A DNA stretch of 64,000 nucleotides from Novosphingobium indicum (GCF_014645195.1 NZ_BMLK01000011.1:97417-161416), one strand, 5' to 3'. Counted from the first letter of the stretch, positions 1-8,986 are shown. Program-made: numbers and translations. The notes: generated by a model from the sequence alone, not told the origin.

Positions 1-2
1 CG

Positions 3-500
3 CGATGGCTGGGGGGCGGCGCGTTCGGGGTACTGGGCGCAATTGCCGTGTTGGTGTTCGGCATGCCCGGGCAGAACACGAGGGGGCTCGAGGATGAATT
101 GGTCGCAGCGCATGTGCGCTCGCTGAGCGCGCCCCAGCTGGCCGACGTCCAGGCATCCGACAGGCAGCGGGGAAACCTCTGGTTCGACCGACGGATTGGT
201 TTCTCTCCGATCGTGGTGGACCTTGCGGCGGCCGGATTTCCGCTGGTGGGTACCCGGCTCGATGATGTCGGCGGGCGCCATGTCGCTGTGATGGTCTACG
301 GCACGAGCCTGCATCCCATCACCGTGTTCGTGCGGCCGAAGCCGCAGCGCACCTCGCCGTTGTCTGCCATCTTGCGCAGTGATCGCTTCAGTATGTTGCG
401 TTGGGAGTCCGGAAAGCTGGAATATTTCGCGGTATCCGACGTTGACGAAGTTGATCTGGAACAGTTTCGCGCCACTTTTCGCCAGGCATCGGAAAACTGA
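3..500 (+). CDS. Anti-sigma factor, C-terminal part (cut by window edge)
   Basis: The open frame runs in from the window start with no usable start codon, so only the C-terminal half is present. It opens with a hydrophobic, Gly/Ala/Val-rich stretch (about residues 3-20) that looks like the single membrane helix of a transmembrane anti-sigma factor. The rest is the typical extracytoplasmic part: the ASDRQRGNLWFDRR-like segment, then DLAAAGFPLVG and a GGRHVAVMVY strand. These are shared by the RsiW/ChrR-like transmembrane regulators found downstream of ECF sigma genes. Its sigma factor is presumably just before the window. The GTG at 48 lies inside the helix and is not the real start. Confidence 0.75.
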   Translation, partial: RWLGGGAFGVLGAIAVLVFGMPGQNTRGLEDELVAAHVRSLSAPQLADVQASDRQRGNLWFDRRIGFSPIVVDLAAAGFPLVGTRLDDVGGRHVAVMVYGTSLHPITVFVRPKPQRTSPLSAILRSDRFSMLRWESGKLEYFAVSDVDEVDLEQFRATFRQASEN

Positions 501-853
501 TCGGTTGGCGATCGCCAAATTCTCCGTAGCCCTCAGTCATCGCCCATTTCGGCGTTTTCGTGCCGGTTCCGCCAAAAGTAGCGGGGCCCGTTACAGAAGT
601 GGGGGGCTGCGATTTGCTCGGATTGCCTCCACATTTATCCAGCATGACAGCTGGGAGCATTGTGATGGACTTACGGCTTGGATTGGTCGCGGGGGATCTT
701 CGGATAACGGTGATTGATCGTAGCCGGGTGGAGGCGCCTCATACGCTAAGTGATTTCGCATTGGGGCAACCCGTCGCCCATGCGCTCGTCTCCCCGGATC
801 GGCGGGCAACCGAGCTCAACGGTGATGACCAAAGACCCCAAGAGCGCCAATCC
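501..853. other. Non-coding or decayed stretch, nothing recognised
   Basis: About 350 bases between the anti-sigma gene and the nucleotidyltransferase remnant. Short frames exist on both strands but none has a ribosome binding site, domain or composition that I can support. Given the remnants next to it, it is probably further decayed sequence. Confidence 0.5.
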
Positions 854-1241
854 TTACCAGTCGGATTCAGGTTCCTGAAAGGACGTCTGACGCTGCTCCC
901 ACGCATCCATTATCGGCTCAAGTTCGTTCGGAATCTCCGATCGGAATGCTTCATCGAGCGGATAGTGCGACATGGCAATCTTCACCGCATCGAGCAGCGC
1001 GTAACCCTGGGCCTCGTCTTTCGGACGCTTGAGAGGATTGCGCTTGGCTTGCGCAGACATCCAGAGCTTGTGCAGCGTGAACCATCGCGGATCGGGTGCC
1101 ACGATACGGGCAGGCTCCGCAAAAGAGGGTCCCGATCCGGGGCCGGTATGCCACAGCAACCTTCGACCCATGGCGGGAAGGGGTCTTGAACAGGAATTCA
1201 AGATCGTGACCAGTCATGCATGGTCTTCCGTTTTGCTTCAC
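854..1241 (-). pseudogene. Remnant of a GSU2403-type nucleotidyltransferase-fold protein (C-terminus)
   Basis: The last roughly 75 codons (about 860-1110) read as the C-terminal end of the NTP_transf_8/GSU2403 family: ARIVAPDPRWFTLHKLW, then KRPKDEAQGYALLDAV and a PxELxPxxDxWEQR tail. This family is normally several hundred residues long. Only about 110 residues are open here, and the segment DLEFLFKTPSRHG that could precede it lies in another frame near 1200, so there is also a likely frameshift near 1170. No ribosome binding site or upstream domain is present. I call it a 5'-truncated, frameshifted remnant. The family assignment is from recognised motifs only. Confidence 0.55.
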
Positions 1242-1387
1242 GCATTCCGTTGGAGCACGGCAAAAACCGATTTAGTTGCGGAAGCCCGGAGCGAACAATC
1301 GCTCAACTGCGATAGCAGAAAGGCAAGCCGACTGCTCGCGGCGCATATGCTGCGCGTCCTGCTCAGCATCTGCGCTTCAGAAAGAAG

Positions 1388-1415
1388 ACAGGCGCGTCCC
1401 GATGGACGCGCCTGT
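1388..1415 (-). terminator. Hairpin terminator of the groEL fragment
   Basis: Perfect 12-bp inverted repeat (ACAGGCGCGTCC / GGACGCGCCTGT) with a 4-base loop, 26 bases past the groEL stop codon. On the minus strand it is followed by a pyrimidine-rich CTTCTTTCTG tract. It fits a Rho-independent terminator of the original groEL gene. Confidence 0.75.
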
Positions 1416-1441
1416 CCGGCTGCCAAGAACGGTCGCAAACG

Positions 1442-1906
1442 TTAGAAGTCCATGGCCGGCATGGGCGAAGCCTTGTCGTCCTTTGGAAGTTCAGCAACCA
1501 GCGCTTCGGTGGTGATCAGCAGCGAGGCGACCGATGCTGCATCCTGTAGTGCAGTACGTACCACCTTTGCGGGATCGATGACGCCCGCCTTCACCAGGTC
1601 TTCGTATTCGCCGGTCGCGGCATTGAAGCCCTGGTTGTAGTCCTCGCCTTCAAGCAGCTTGCCGACGATGAAGGACCCGTCTTCGCCCGCATTGTCCGCG
1701 ATCTGACGCGCCGGCGCGCGCAAGGCCCGCCGAACGATGTCGATGCCGGACTGCTGGTCGTCATTGGCTGCCTTCAGGCCATCGAGCGCCTTGAGCGAGC
1801 GAAGCAGGGCAATGCCGCCGCCCGGCAGGATGCCCTCTTCCACTGCAGCGCGGGTGGCGTGAAGCGCGTCGTCGACGCGATCCTTGCGTTCCTTGACCTC
1901 GACCTC
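1442..1906 (-). pseudogene. groEL: 3' fragment of groEL (chaperonin, last ~155 residues)
   Basis: The minus-strand frame from about 1906 to the stop at 1442 is an unmistakable GroEL C-terminus: [20 protein letters not shown], then [31 protein letters not shown] and a short PMPAMDF tail. GroEL is about 545 residues; only the last 155 are here. Homology stops abruptly at about 1906, where the next plus-strand codons belong to a dabB-like gene. The groEL piece therefore has no start, promoter, apical or N-terminal ATP-binding region. The frame stays open upstream by chance to 2443. It keeps its normal terminator (1388-1415). It is a remnant left by a deletion or rearrangement, not a working chaperonin. 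Confidence 0.9.
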
Positions 1907-1909
1907 GCG

Positions 1910-2278
1910 GTGACAGTTTTTGTCGCCGCCGGCCTGCTGGACCTGCGGCAGGGTAGCTTCATCCCGGTGACGTTCGCCATCCTGACCGGCTTCCTGACGC
2001 TGACGATAATGCCGGCTGTAACCCGGCGTCTGCAGGATACAGTGCGGCTTGCAGCCTTGGGCACGGCCCTTCTCGTACTGCACGGGATCGGGCTCTCGGT
2101 CGCGCAGGTACTGATCGGATCGAACGGGCCGCCGCTTCTGCCAGCCGCCGGGCACGTAGCCATCGCCGCGTTCTTCCTCGCTTTGCTGGCGTGGCAGTTT
2201 CTGATCGTCCCCCGACGCGCCGGCTTCCCGCCCGCACTCTACGTGAGCCTGCTTAACGCCGGGACCCACCGCCCCTGA
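1910..2278 (+). pseudogene. dabB: 3' fragment of dabB (proton-channel-like subunit)
   Basis: The plus-strand frame from about 1910 to the stop at 2278 encodes some 120 residues with three hydrophobic segments and the ending [17 protein letters not shown]. This is how the C-terminus of DabB-type NuoL/MrpA-like proton channels looks. The position, just upstream of dabA and on the same strand, is the standard dabB-dabA order. A full DabB is about 500 residues or more; the N-terminal three quarters, with the proton-translocating helices, are missing and replaced by the antisense end of groEL. An ATG at 1859 lies in the groEL-derived part and does not restore the protein. The identity rests on context and membrane pattern. 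Confidence 0.65.
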
Positions 2279-2315
2279 TTCCCCCTCTCTCTCCCGAGAC
2301 AAGGAGACCGTGACA

Positions 2316-4862
2316 ATGAACTTCCCCGCAACCATCGCTCCGAATGCAGCGAACGATACCCTTGAAGACATCGTCGAGCTTGTTGAAATCGCCAAGCAGA
2401 CAGTCCCTCCCTTGTGGCCATTAGAAAGCCCGATCGCCATCAATCCTCTCGCCGGTTTCGAGGACCTTCCGTTCGGCGAAGCCGTCGGTCAGGCCAGCCA
2501 TATCTTCAATGCGCCGCTGAAGGGAGCCATCCGGCACTGGCGAAAGCTGGCGAAGGAAGGGAAGGTGGACACCACCGTGCTCGCGCAAGTGGCGATCGAG
2601 CGGCTGGGTGGACCGGACACTGCCTTCCGGGAAGTGACGCAGGGCATTCATGCGCTTGACCTGCTCAGCGCCCGGCTCCTTGAGGTAAAGGACTTCGGAC
2701 CTTCTCAGTCCATCCGCTCGCTCGGTCCGGCCGAGCAGTTCGTGGCCAAATGGTGCGGCGCCTTCTTCGATCGCGGTCTGGCCGCTCATCCCATGCCCTG
2801 GCGCGCCAAGGGCCTCTATCGGGCGGTGCTGGCGCTTTGTGCTCACGACCGGCAGTTCGAGGCGCTGGCCGGCGGCCGGTCCCAAGCGCAAGCCATCCTG
2901 GCGACCATGCCGGATGATCCCTACGCGGCCATTCGCGACGCCCTTTTCGAGCGGGAAGGCGGCCACCCCGAACACCTGGCATGGCTGCGGCACATGATTG
3001 CGCGTTTGCCCGGCTGGGCCGGGCATCTCCGCTGGCGTAGCGAAAGAGCAGATCCCGAGATCCCGCAAGACGCGCCTGCCTCGATTGCAGACCTCCTGGC
3101 GCTCTGGGCGCTGATGGCTCGGTGCGGGCATGCCGACATCCGCAAAACGGCACGGGATCACGACCCGCGCCCTGCCATTCCGCGGCATTTCGGGCTGCCG
3201 GACAGGACGTTCGAACACCTCGGCGGACAACAGAGGGCCATGGCGGACTTCATTCTCGGCATGAGCGATGTGGACCTCGTGCTCATGTTCATGGAAGCGG
3301 CCGAGCGCGAATACGCGGGCAAGATCGCCTCCAGCCTGCGCAAGAGCATCCGTCACACGGCGACCACCGAAACACAGAGAGCCGATGCCCAGTTGGTCTT
3401 CTGCATCGATGTGCGTTCGGAGCCCATGCGCCGCGCCATAGAGGCCGCCGGCAACTACAAGACCATTGGCTATGCCGGTTTCTTCGGCCTCCCCATAGCC
3501 CTGCGTTCTCCGATCGATGCCAGAAAGCGGCGCCAGTTGCCGGTCCTGCTCGAACCGCAGCACGAGGTGGTTCATCAGGACGAGACCTGCGATCCGCAAC
3601 TGGTAAACCGGGTCCGCCAGGGGCTGGCGATACGGCAAGTCGCCGGCACGGCAAAGCAGGGCTTTGCCAGCAGCTTCACCATGGCGGAAGCGACTGGCCC
3701 GCTGGCCGGGCTCATGCTTGCCATGCGCAGTCTCGCGCCGCAGCTTGCCGAGAAGGTCTCTGCGCCGCATCCCGACGTCCTGCATGCCGCCTTGCCATTG
3801 TGCACCAGCCGTGGCGAGGACAGCGACTTGCCGCTTCACAAGAAGCTCGACTACGCGCTGGGGCTCTTCCAGCTGACCGGCCTCCAGGCGCAGCATCTGG
3901 CTCCGCTCGTCCTCCTCGCCGGGCATGGAGCCACAACTGTCAACAACGCCTTTGCCGGCGCGCTGGACTGCGGTGCCTGTGGAGGCCGCGCGGGTGGCCC
4001 CAATGCACGGCTTCTCGCGCATATCCTCAACGAGGACGCCGTTCGCCGCCATCTGGCGAACAAGGGGCACGTGATCCCCGAGGACACCTGGTTCGTGGCT
4101 GCGCAACATGACACGACAACGGATGTCGTCGAGATCTTCGACGAACACCTGCTTCCGGTGGCCCATTCCGGGCCGATCGCTGCCTTGAAGCTTGATCTGG
4201 AAAAAGCCGCATCGGCAAACCGCGACCAACGCGCCGCTCGCCTCGGTCGGACTGCGGCAGATCTGGTGAGCGGAGCCTATCACTGGGGCGAGGTGCGCCC
4301 CGAATGGGGCCTTGCAGGAAATGCCGCCTTCCTGATTGCCGACCGCGCTGTGAGCAAAGAGGTCGATCTGGAGGGGCGCGCCTTCCTGCACAGTTATGAC
4401 TGGCAGCAGGATGACGACGGCAGCGCGCTCGCTGCGATCATGACGGCACCCATGATCGTCGCCCAGTGGATCAGCTGTCAGTACCTGTTCTCGACCCTGA
4501 ACAACACGCGCTATGGTGCCGGAGACAAGTCGACGCACAACGTGATCGGCGGCGTCGGGGTCGTGCAGGGCAATGGTGGCGACCTTTGCGTGGGACTGCC
4601 CTATCAGTCGCTTTTCCGGGATGACGGCACACCTTACCATGTCCCGCAACGCCTGTTGGTCGTGGTCCATGCGCCGGTCGAAAGGGTAGACAGGATCGTC
4701 GTCGAAACTCCGCTGCTGACCCGGCTGTTCGGAAATGGATGGCTCAAACTGGTGGTGATCGACCCGAAGGACAACACCGCCGACCGCTGGCTTTCCGGCG
4801 AGACCATCACCCACTTCAACGCAGCACCCGGTGGCTGGGCACCCAATCACTATGCAATCTGA
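2316..4862 (+). CDS. dabA: DabA, carbonic-anhydrase-like subunit of a DAB inorganic carbon pump (DUF2309/UPF0753)
   Basis: An intact 848-residue DUF2309 protein. DabA is the cytoplasmic, beta-carbonic-anhydrase-like subunit that works with membrane protein DabB to hydrate CO2 one way and accumulate bicarbonate. The zinc-site pattern is visible: C363 and D365 in [13 protein letters not shown]537 in LLAGHGATT, and C552 in DCGACGG, matching the Cys/Asp/His/Cys set of characterised DabA. I chose the ATG at 2316 because AAGGAG (2301-2306) sits 9 bases before it; the GTG at 2310 would be only 3 bases away. Its usual partner dabB is cut to a 3' fragment immediately upstream, so a DabA-DabB pump cannot form from this locus alone. 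Either another DabB exists elsewhere or this gene is an orphan. Confidence 0.9.
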   Translation: MNFPATIAPNAANDTLEDIVELVEIAKQTVPPLWPLESPIAINPLAGFEDLPFGEAVGQASHIFNAPLKGAIRHWRKLAKEGKVDTTVLAQVAIERLGGPDTAFREVTQGIHALDLLSARLLEVKDFGPSQSIRSLGPAEQFVAKWCGAFFDRGLAAHPMPWRAKGLYRAVLALCAHDRQFEALAGGRSQAQAILATMPDDPYAAIRDALFEREGGHPEHLAWLRHMIARLPGWAGHLRWRSERADPEIPQDAPASIADLLALWALMARCGHADIRKTARDHDPRPAIPRHFGLPDRTFEHLGGQQRAMADFILGMSDVDLVLMFMEAAEREYAGKIASSLRKSIRHTATTETQRADAQLVFCIDVRSEPMRRAIEAAGNYKTIGYAGFFGLPIALRSPIDARKRRQLPVLLEPQHEVVHQDETCDPQLVNRVRQGLAIRQVAGTAKQGFASSFTMAEATGPLAGLMLAMRSLAPQLAEKVSAPHPDVLHAALPLCTSRGEDSDLPLHKKLDYALGLFQLTGLQAQHLAPLVLLAGHGATTVNNAFAGALDCGACGGRAGGPNARLLAHILNEDAVRRHLANKGHVIPEDTWFVAAQHDTTTDVVEIFDEHLLPVAHSGPIAALKLDLEKAASANRDQRAARLGRTAADLVSGAYHWGEVRPEWGLAGNAAFLIADRAVSKEVDLEGRAFLHSYDWQQDDDGSALAAIMTAPMIVAQWISCQYLFSTLNNTRYGAGDKSTHNVIGGVGVVQGNGGDLCVGLPYQSLFRDDGTPYHVPQRLLVVVHAPVERVDRIVVETPLLTRLFGNGWLKLVVIDPKDNTADRWLSGETITHFNAAPGGWAPNHYAI

Positions 4863-4950
4863 TTGCGTCGTCGAGACACGAGGCTGCACCCATTGGGGCG
4901 GAACGGCGATCGTCCCTCAGAGCATGCGACCAAAGTGTTGGTGAAAAGCG

Positions 4951-4996
4951 AGTGGGCTGCTCGATGCACAAGCAGCAGGCAAGGGAGCAGCCCACT
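4951..4996 (+). terminator. Possible terminator hairpin after dabA
   Basis: Perfect 12-bp inverted repeat (AGTGGGCTGCTC at 4951-4962, GAGCAGCCCACT at 4985-4996) with a 22-base loop, about 90 bases after the dabA stop. There is no T-run behind it, so termination is a guess from position. Confidence 0.4.
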
Positions 4997-5153
4997 CTGC
5001 CATCAGCGTCCCCCCGAACGCCTGATTGAAGCGTTCCTAAATCAATATGGTTAACTAACTCTTTAGGCTGGTGAAGTGCGAAAATAAGCTTTCAGTATGA
5101 GACAGTTCGGCGTTCCATAACATTGCGGCCACTATTCAGGCGTCTGGTGCAAT

Positions 5154-5460
5154 TCAGGAGAGTGCCGAGGCAATCGAGTTCGCGGCGTAGAGAAAAGGAC
5201 GCAGTTCTATGGCTTTGCCATCGCGGATGCCCCAGAGTTCCATAATCGACTTCGAAAATGGCCGTCGGCTCGTTCGCCCGACGCCTTTGATGGCCAGGTG
5301 GACGACCACCTCTTCGCCGCCAGCGAGAAAGTTGAATATCTCCGCTTCAAAGTCGTCGAAACTCGCAACGACACCAGCGAGGGTGGCTTTGATCTGGTCA
5401 CGCCCCCTTTAAACGCCGCCTGGCATGCCGCTGTCGCCGCGATCCGATTGGGGCCTTTCA
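5154..5460 (-). pseudogene. SnoaL/NTF2-like protein, frameshifted and truncated
   Basis: Reading minus-strand codons from about 5405 to the stop at 5154 gives DQIKATLAGVVASFDDFEAE, then VVVHLAIKGVGRTSR, MELWGIRDGKAIELRPF and YAANSIASAL. This is the second half of a SnoaL-like polyketide-cyclase/NTF2-fold protein. The preceding piece (GPNRIAATAACQAAFKG) is in a different frame upstream. The two join across a G5 run at about 5403-5407, so a one-base slip there breaks the gene. The N-terminal third is missing and runs into the end of the anti-sigma gene. A sequencing error in the homopolymer could explain the frameshift but not the lost N-terminus. Confidence 0.6.
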
Positions 5461-5508
5461 ACCAAGGTAGGTGAAGCGCATTTCCGGTTCGTCCCCGGTT
5501 GCGGCGCT

Positions 5509-6282
5509 CTACCTGCTCCAGCCTTGTGATCGGGCGGCTTCTTCCTGAACCCGGTCGAGCGGAGCGCCCCTGGCCATCTCCTGTGCCGCTTGCATCAGAG
5601 CGCTTTCGGCGGAGCCTGCCTGGCGGTACTCGCTGGTTTGACGTTGCGTGCTCGCGCTTGTGCGTTCGAGTATCCAGCTGCCTCCGGTCTTGCACGCGAT
5701 GCCGGATGTCGGGACGGCTTCGAATACGCGGCAGTAGTCTCCATCTTTACGCTGGAAACTTGTTAGGATGCGAAGATCGGTACCGTCGTCCTGAGCTGAA
5801 GCGAGTTGATTATCGAGGGTCTCGGAAAGCGAACCGGAAGCGACGAGCATGCCGTCCTTCTGCACGATCGATCCGCCCGGATGGAGCTGTGTTCCCAGAA
5901 CTACGCCAAGCACCAGCGAGGCGGCGATGGCAAGGCCGCTTCTCCACTGTTGCCGAAGTCCGGAAGGCTGAGCGGCAGTGTGGTCGTTACGCGTTGCACG
6001 CGCAGTGGCTAGGCTCACGATCTTTCGATCATCGGCTTCAAGAGCAGCTTCAGGCGTGCTCACCTGCGCCGCAGCGGCGATCATGGCTGTCAACTCATCG
6101 GGAATGGGCTCGTCGACAACCGGCCTCAGATGGTCGCGCAATGCGGTACGAAGGCGTCGTTCGGCCGCAAGCCGTTCCTCCAGTGCCGGATCGGCCGCGA
6201 TCGCAGCTTCCACGCGCGCAGCCTCCTTCGCACCCAGTTCCTCGTCGGCATAGGCCATCAGGTCTTCCTCGGTGATGCTCAT
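5509..6282 (-). CDS. Transmembrane anti-sigma factor
   Basis: A 257-residue protein that begins MSITEEDLMAYADEELG, the standard opening of sphingomonad and rhizobial anti-sigma factors. A cytoplasmic helical domain with a cluster of AAIAADPALEERLAAERRLR-type helices comes first (1-100). One membrane helix follows (about 115-133, GLAIAASLVLGVVLGTQL), then a periplasmic domain with two cysteines in DYCRVFEA and GIACKTG. The ZAS zinc motif HxxxCxxC is absent. Its ATG overlaps the stop of the upstream sigma gene by 4 bases (6279-6282), so the two are translationally coupled. It should hold the sigma factor inactive at the membrane until an envelope signal arrives. Confidence 0.85.
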   Translation of the reverse strand: MSITEEDLMAYADEELGAKEAARVEAAIAADPALEERLAAERRLRTALRDHLRPVVDEPIPDELTAMIAAAAQVSTPEAALEADDRKIVSLATARATRNDHTAAQPSGLRQQWRSGLAIAASLVLGVVLGTQLHPGGSIVQKDGMLVASGSLSETLDNQLASAQDDGTDLRILTSFQRKDGDYCRVFEAVPTSGIACKTGGSWILERTSASTQRQTSEYRQAGSAESALMQAAQEMARGAPLDRVQEEAARSQGWSR

Positions 6283-6776
6283 GCCGCTTCTCCCAACTCA
6301 CGCAACAGAGCTTCGCGTCCCCGGCCCAGCCGGGACGTCAACGTGCCCTGGGGAACGCCAACGATTTCGGCGGCTTCCTTGTAGGCAAAGCCTTCCACCA
6401 GCACGAGCACAACGGCTTCGCGCTGCTCATCCGGCAGGCGGGCGAGGGCCCGGCCAACATTCCCCAGTTCCACGAGGTTTTCGGCATCGATGTGTCCGGC
6501 ACTGCCCACGTTGGTTCCTTCCTCTTCTCGCCCGAACGTTTCCGATCGTCTTTTTCTGGCCCTTGTCTCATCGATCCACTGATTGCGCATGATCTTGTAT
6601 GTCCAGGCATCGAGCCGCGTTCCTTCCTGCCACTGGTTCCGGGCTTTGAGCACGCGCTCTATCGTTTGCTGACACAAGTCGTCGGCATCTGCCGCATCAC
6701 GGGTGAGACCACGCGCAAAGCGCCGCAAGCGCGGAAGCAGCGCGGTCAGTTCCTCACAGAAGCGGTTCATATCCAC
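6279..6776 (-). CDS. ECF-family RNA polymerase sigma factor
   Basis: A 165-residue sigma-70 family protein with region 2 (RFARGLTRDAADADDLCQQT, then the TYKIMRNQWID helix at about 58-70) and region 4 (LARLPDEQREAVVLVLVEG, then KEAAEIVGVPQGTLTSRLGR). The length is normal for an ECF factor. The GTG start at 6776 is preferred because AAGGA lies 7 bases before it; the ATG at 6770 has no well-spaced site. It is coupled to the anti-sigma gene downstream and is divergent from the protease gene at 6862. A symmetric TGAAAC...GTTTCA element lies between them. Likely targets include its own operon and the secreted protease. Confidence 0.9.
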   Translation of the reverse strand: MDMNRFCEELTALLPRLRRFARGLTRDAADADDLCQQTIERVLKARNQWQEGTRLDAWTYKIMRNQWIDETRARKRRSETFGREEEGTNVGSAGHIDAENLVELGNVGRALARLPDEQREAVVLVLVEGFAYKEAAEIVGVPQGTLTSRLGRGREALLRELGEAA

Positions 6777-6795
6777 CTACGTATCCTTGTTACGT

Positions 6796-6827
6796 GGATG
6801 AAACGGACGAGCCGGCGCGTTTCATCC
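6796..6827. promoter_or_regulatory. Symmetric inverted repeat, candidate two-way ECF promoter/operator
   Basis: GGATGAAACG (6796-6805) and CGTTTCATCC (6818-6827) form a perfect 10-bp inverted repeat with a 12-base spacer, midway between the divergent sigma (start 6776) and protease (start 6862) genes. Read in either direction it offers a TGAAAC box followed by CGTTTC after 13 bases, resembling ECF -35/-10 elements though with a short spacing. Inference: autoregulated bidirectional promoter, or a dyad operator. Confidence 0.4.
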
Positions 6828-6861
6828 CGCAGTGCTAGAAAATTTGTTATCGGACAAGGCT

Positions 6862-8109
6862 ATGAACAGACCAGGAGCCAAGCGGTGGGTAATGGCGGCG
6901 ATGCTGCTGGCCTATGCAACCGTGCCCGCGAAGGCCCAGCTCGGAGGCGTGTTGACGGCTTCCCCGCTGGATACCATCGGCCAGGTGGGAGAAACGATCG
7001 GAGACGTCACCGACACTACTCTGCAACCGCTGGCAGCCGCGAGACGTGACGTGCGCAAACTTGCCCGCGACCGATTGCGCAGGCTGGCGCGCCACGTGTC
7101 TGAGAACCGGGAGGCGGTCGAGTGGGACGACCGTCGTCAGCCTGCCGTGCGCGGCGAAGTCCTGCTGCTCGATCCGGATCCGGAAGCCTTGCAGATTGTA
7201 GGCAAGGCCGGATACCCGGTACTTGAGCGAAATAGCATAGCGGGGCTTGGAGTGCCTTTCGTGCGGCTTGGCGTGCCGGCCGGCAGGTCGCTTGCCCACG
7301 CCATCAGGGAATTGCGCAAGGCTCTTCCGGGCCGGACAATCAGCGCCGACAACCTCCACTTCCCGGCAGGCCGGGCGGGCGCCAGCGTGACGAGGAAGCG
7401 CAGTCCCGGCGCTTTGCCGCGAGGCGGGACAGTCGGCGTGATTGACGGCGGTATCGCGGGATCGGATCGGCTTGCGGCGCAGCACGGCTTTGCCCGGGGC
7501 GCTCCGAAGAGCAGCGAACATGCATCGGCAATTGCCTCGCTGCTGGCTGGCGCCGGCACTGCACACATTTATGGAGCGGATGTTTACGGGAGCGATCCGG
7601 CAGGTGGCAGCGCCCTCGCTATCGCCAAGGCGCTGGGCTGGATGGCGCAGCAGGCAGTTCCGGTGGTGTCGATCAGTCTGGTCGGGCCGGACAACCCGCT
7701 GCTGGCGCGCACGATAGCTGCAGCTCGGAAAAAAGGCATCGTGGTGGTTGCGGCAGTCGGCAACGATGGTGCGGCGGCCCCGCCGGCCTATCCGGCCTCC
7801 TATCCCGGGGTTATCGCCGTAACGGGGGTCGATGGTGCCAATCGGGTACTGATCGAAGCCGGTCGCGCCAAGCATCTCGATTATGCTGCACCAGGCGCCG
7901 ACATGTCTGCGCTCGTCCCCGGCAAGGGCAGGATCGAACTGCGTGGAACCTCTTTTGCAGCTCCTCTCGCAGCCTCGCGCATAGCCGCGCGGCGCGCATC
8001 ATTGCCCAGCGCTGCAAAAGCGCTTGAGGCGGTAGATACCGAAGCCGTCTATCCCTCGCGAAGGACAGGGCGGGGCGTCGTCTGCAATATCTGTCGTTCG
8101 GGCCTCTAG
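6862..8109 (+). CDS. Secreted subtilisin-like serine protease (S8 family)
   Basis: A 415-residue protein with a Sec signal peptide (MNRPGAKRW, hydrophobic core, VPAKA|Q). After a roughly 170-residue pro-region comes an S8 peptidase domain. The triad can be placed at D195 (GVIDGGIAG), H220 (SSEHASAIAS) and S364 (RGTSFAAPLAA). The oxyanion Asn is likely in AAVGNDG. I chose the ATG at 6862 because it begins the signal peptide; the frame stays open to 6832. It faces an ECF sigma/anti-sigma operon and precedes a secreted Ser/Ala/Gly-rich protein. A role in cutting the anti-sigma factor or in maturing that neighbour is possible, but this is inference. Confidence 0.85.
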   Translation: MNRPGAKRWVMAAMLLAYATVPAKAQLGGVLTASPLDTIGQVGETIGDVTDTTLQPLAAARRDVRKLARDRLRRLARHVSENREAVEWDDRRQPAVRGEVLLLDPDPEALQIVGKAGYPVLERNSIAGLGVPFVRLGVPAGRSLAHAIRELRKALPGRTISADNLHFPAGRAGASVTRKRSPGALPRGGTVGVIDGGIAGSDRLAAQHGFARGAPKSSEHASAIASLLAGAGTAHIYGADVYGSDPAGGSALAIAKALGWMAQQAVPVVSISLVGPDNPLLARTIAAARKKGIVVVAAVGNDGAAAPPAYPASYPGVIAVTGVDGANRVLIEAGRAKHLDYAAPGADMSALVPGKGRIELRGTSFAAPLAASRIAARRASLPSAAKALEAVDTEAVYPSRRTGRGVVCNICRSGL

Positions 8110-8215
8110 ATTTTTCTTTACGTAGTCGCGGATGAAATTCGAAGCGGCATTCGTTCCTCCTGACAAACGCCCCGAAGGCAAGCTTTGGGGCGGATACAAG
8201 AGGAAGGAGCAAACC

Positions 8216-8932
8216 ATGAACAAGCTTGCTATTACGACCGCGATCGCAACGCTCGGCCTGACACTGGTCCCAGGCACGGCCAGTGCCCAGCTTCTGGGTG
8301 GTGGCGGCGGCCTTGGCGGCATGGTCGGCGGCACTTTGGGCGGCAGCATCGGCGGTGTCGGCGGCACGATCGGCAGCTCGGTGAACGGGGCCGGCAGTGC
8401 CGCTCTTCCGAATGCCGGCCGCACCGTATCATCGACGGTGCGGGGCAACGCCGCAGCCAGCGCCAGCAAGACGGCATCGGCGCCCGACACCTCGGCGGTG
8501 ACCGGCGCGGTTTCCAGCGCCCGCTCGACAGCCAACGGGATTGCCGGATCGGCTGGAAACGCGGCGAACGGTCTGGCGGGCAACGCAACGGCGTCCGGCA
8601 GCGGCACCGCGTCCGGCTCTGCTACAAACGGTTCTGCCTCCGGCGCGGCATCGGGCGCTCTTACCGGCGCTTCGACGCTGCCCATCAATCCGGTTGCTTC
8701 CGCTTCGCGTGCCGCCGATACGGCACGTGGGGCAGCCAATGGTGCAAGGTCGACCGCCGGCAATATGGCCCAGAGTGCGCAAAGCAATGCTTCGGGCAGC
8801 GCCTCCGGTAACGGTTCGGGCAGTGCCCTGGCTAGCGGAAAGAGCGCCAGTGCGCACGGTTCGGCCTCGGGCTCGGCATCCCAGGACGGGGTCAGCGGCT
8901 CGGCGAGTGTTGGCGCCAGCGCCGGAACCTGA
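8216..8932 (+). CDS. Secreted low-complexity Ser/Ala/Gly-rich protein
   Basis: A 238-residue protein with a clear signal peptide (MNKLAITTAIATLGLTLVPG then TASA|Q). The mature chain is almost entirely Gly, Ser, Ala, Thr and Asn: first a glycine-rich segment (GGGGGLGGMVGGTLGGSIGG), then SGSASGSA-type runs with short NGxAG repeats. No folded domain is visible. The ATG at 8216 has an excellent AGGAAGGAG site (8201-8209). A strong terminator follows. It lies 106 bases after the S8 protease and may share its regulation by the ECF factor. It could be a surface or matrix component; I do not recognise a named family. Confidence 0.75.
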   Translation: MNKLAITTAIATLGLTLVPGTASAQLLGGGGGLGGMVGGTLGGSIGGVGGTIGSSVNGAGSAALPNAGRTVSSTVRGNAAASASKTASAPDTSAVTGAVSSARSTANGIAGSAGNAANGLAGNATASGSGTASGSATNGSASGAASGALTGASTLPINPVASASRAADTARGAANGARSTAGNMAQSAQSNASGSASGNGSGSALASGKSASAHGSASGSASQDGVSGSASVGASAGT

Positions 8933-8986
8933 TCGCAGCCAACCCACGGTTCTGCATGGTAATCCACCGAGCATGCAGCGCCACGG

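Noticed and set aside
1859..2278. A complete 139-residue membrane protein starting at ATG 1859
   Set aside because: The first 17 codons are antisense groEL sequence, so the start is an accident of the junction.
2421..4889. An 822-codon open frame antisense to dabA
   Set aside because: High GC third positions keep the opposite strand open. The peptide has no domain and dabA on the other strand is clearly the gene.
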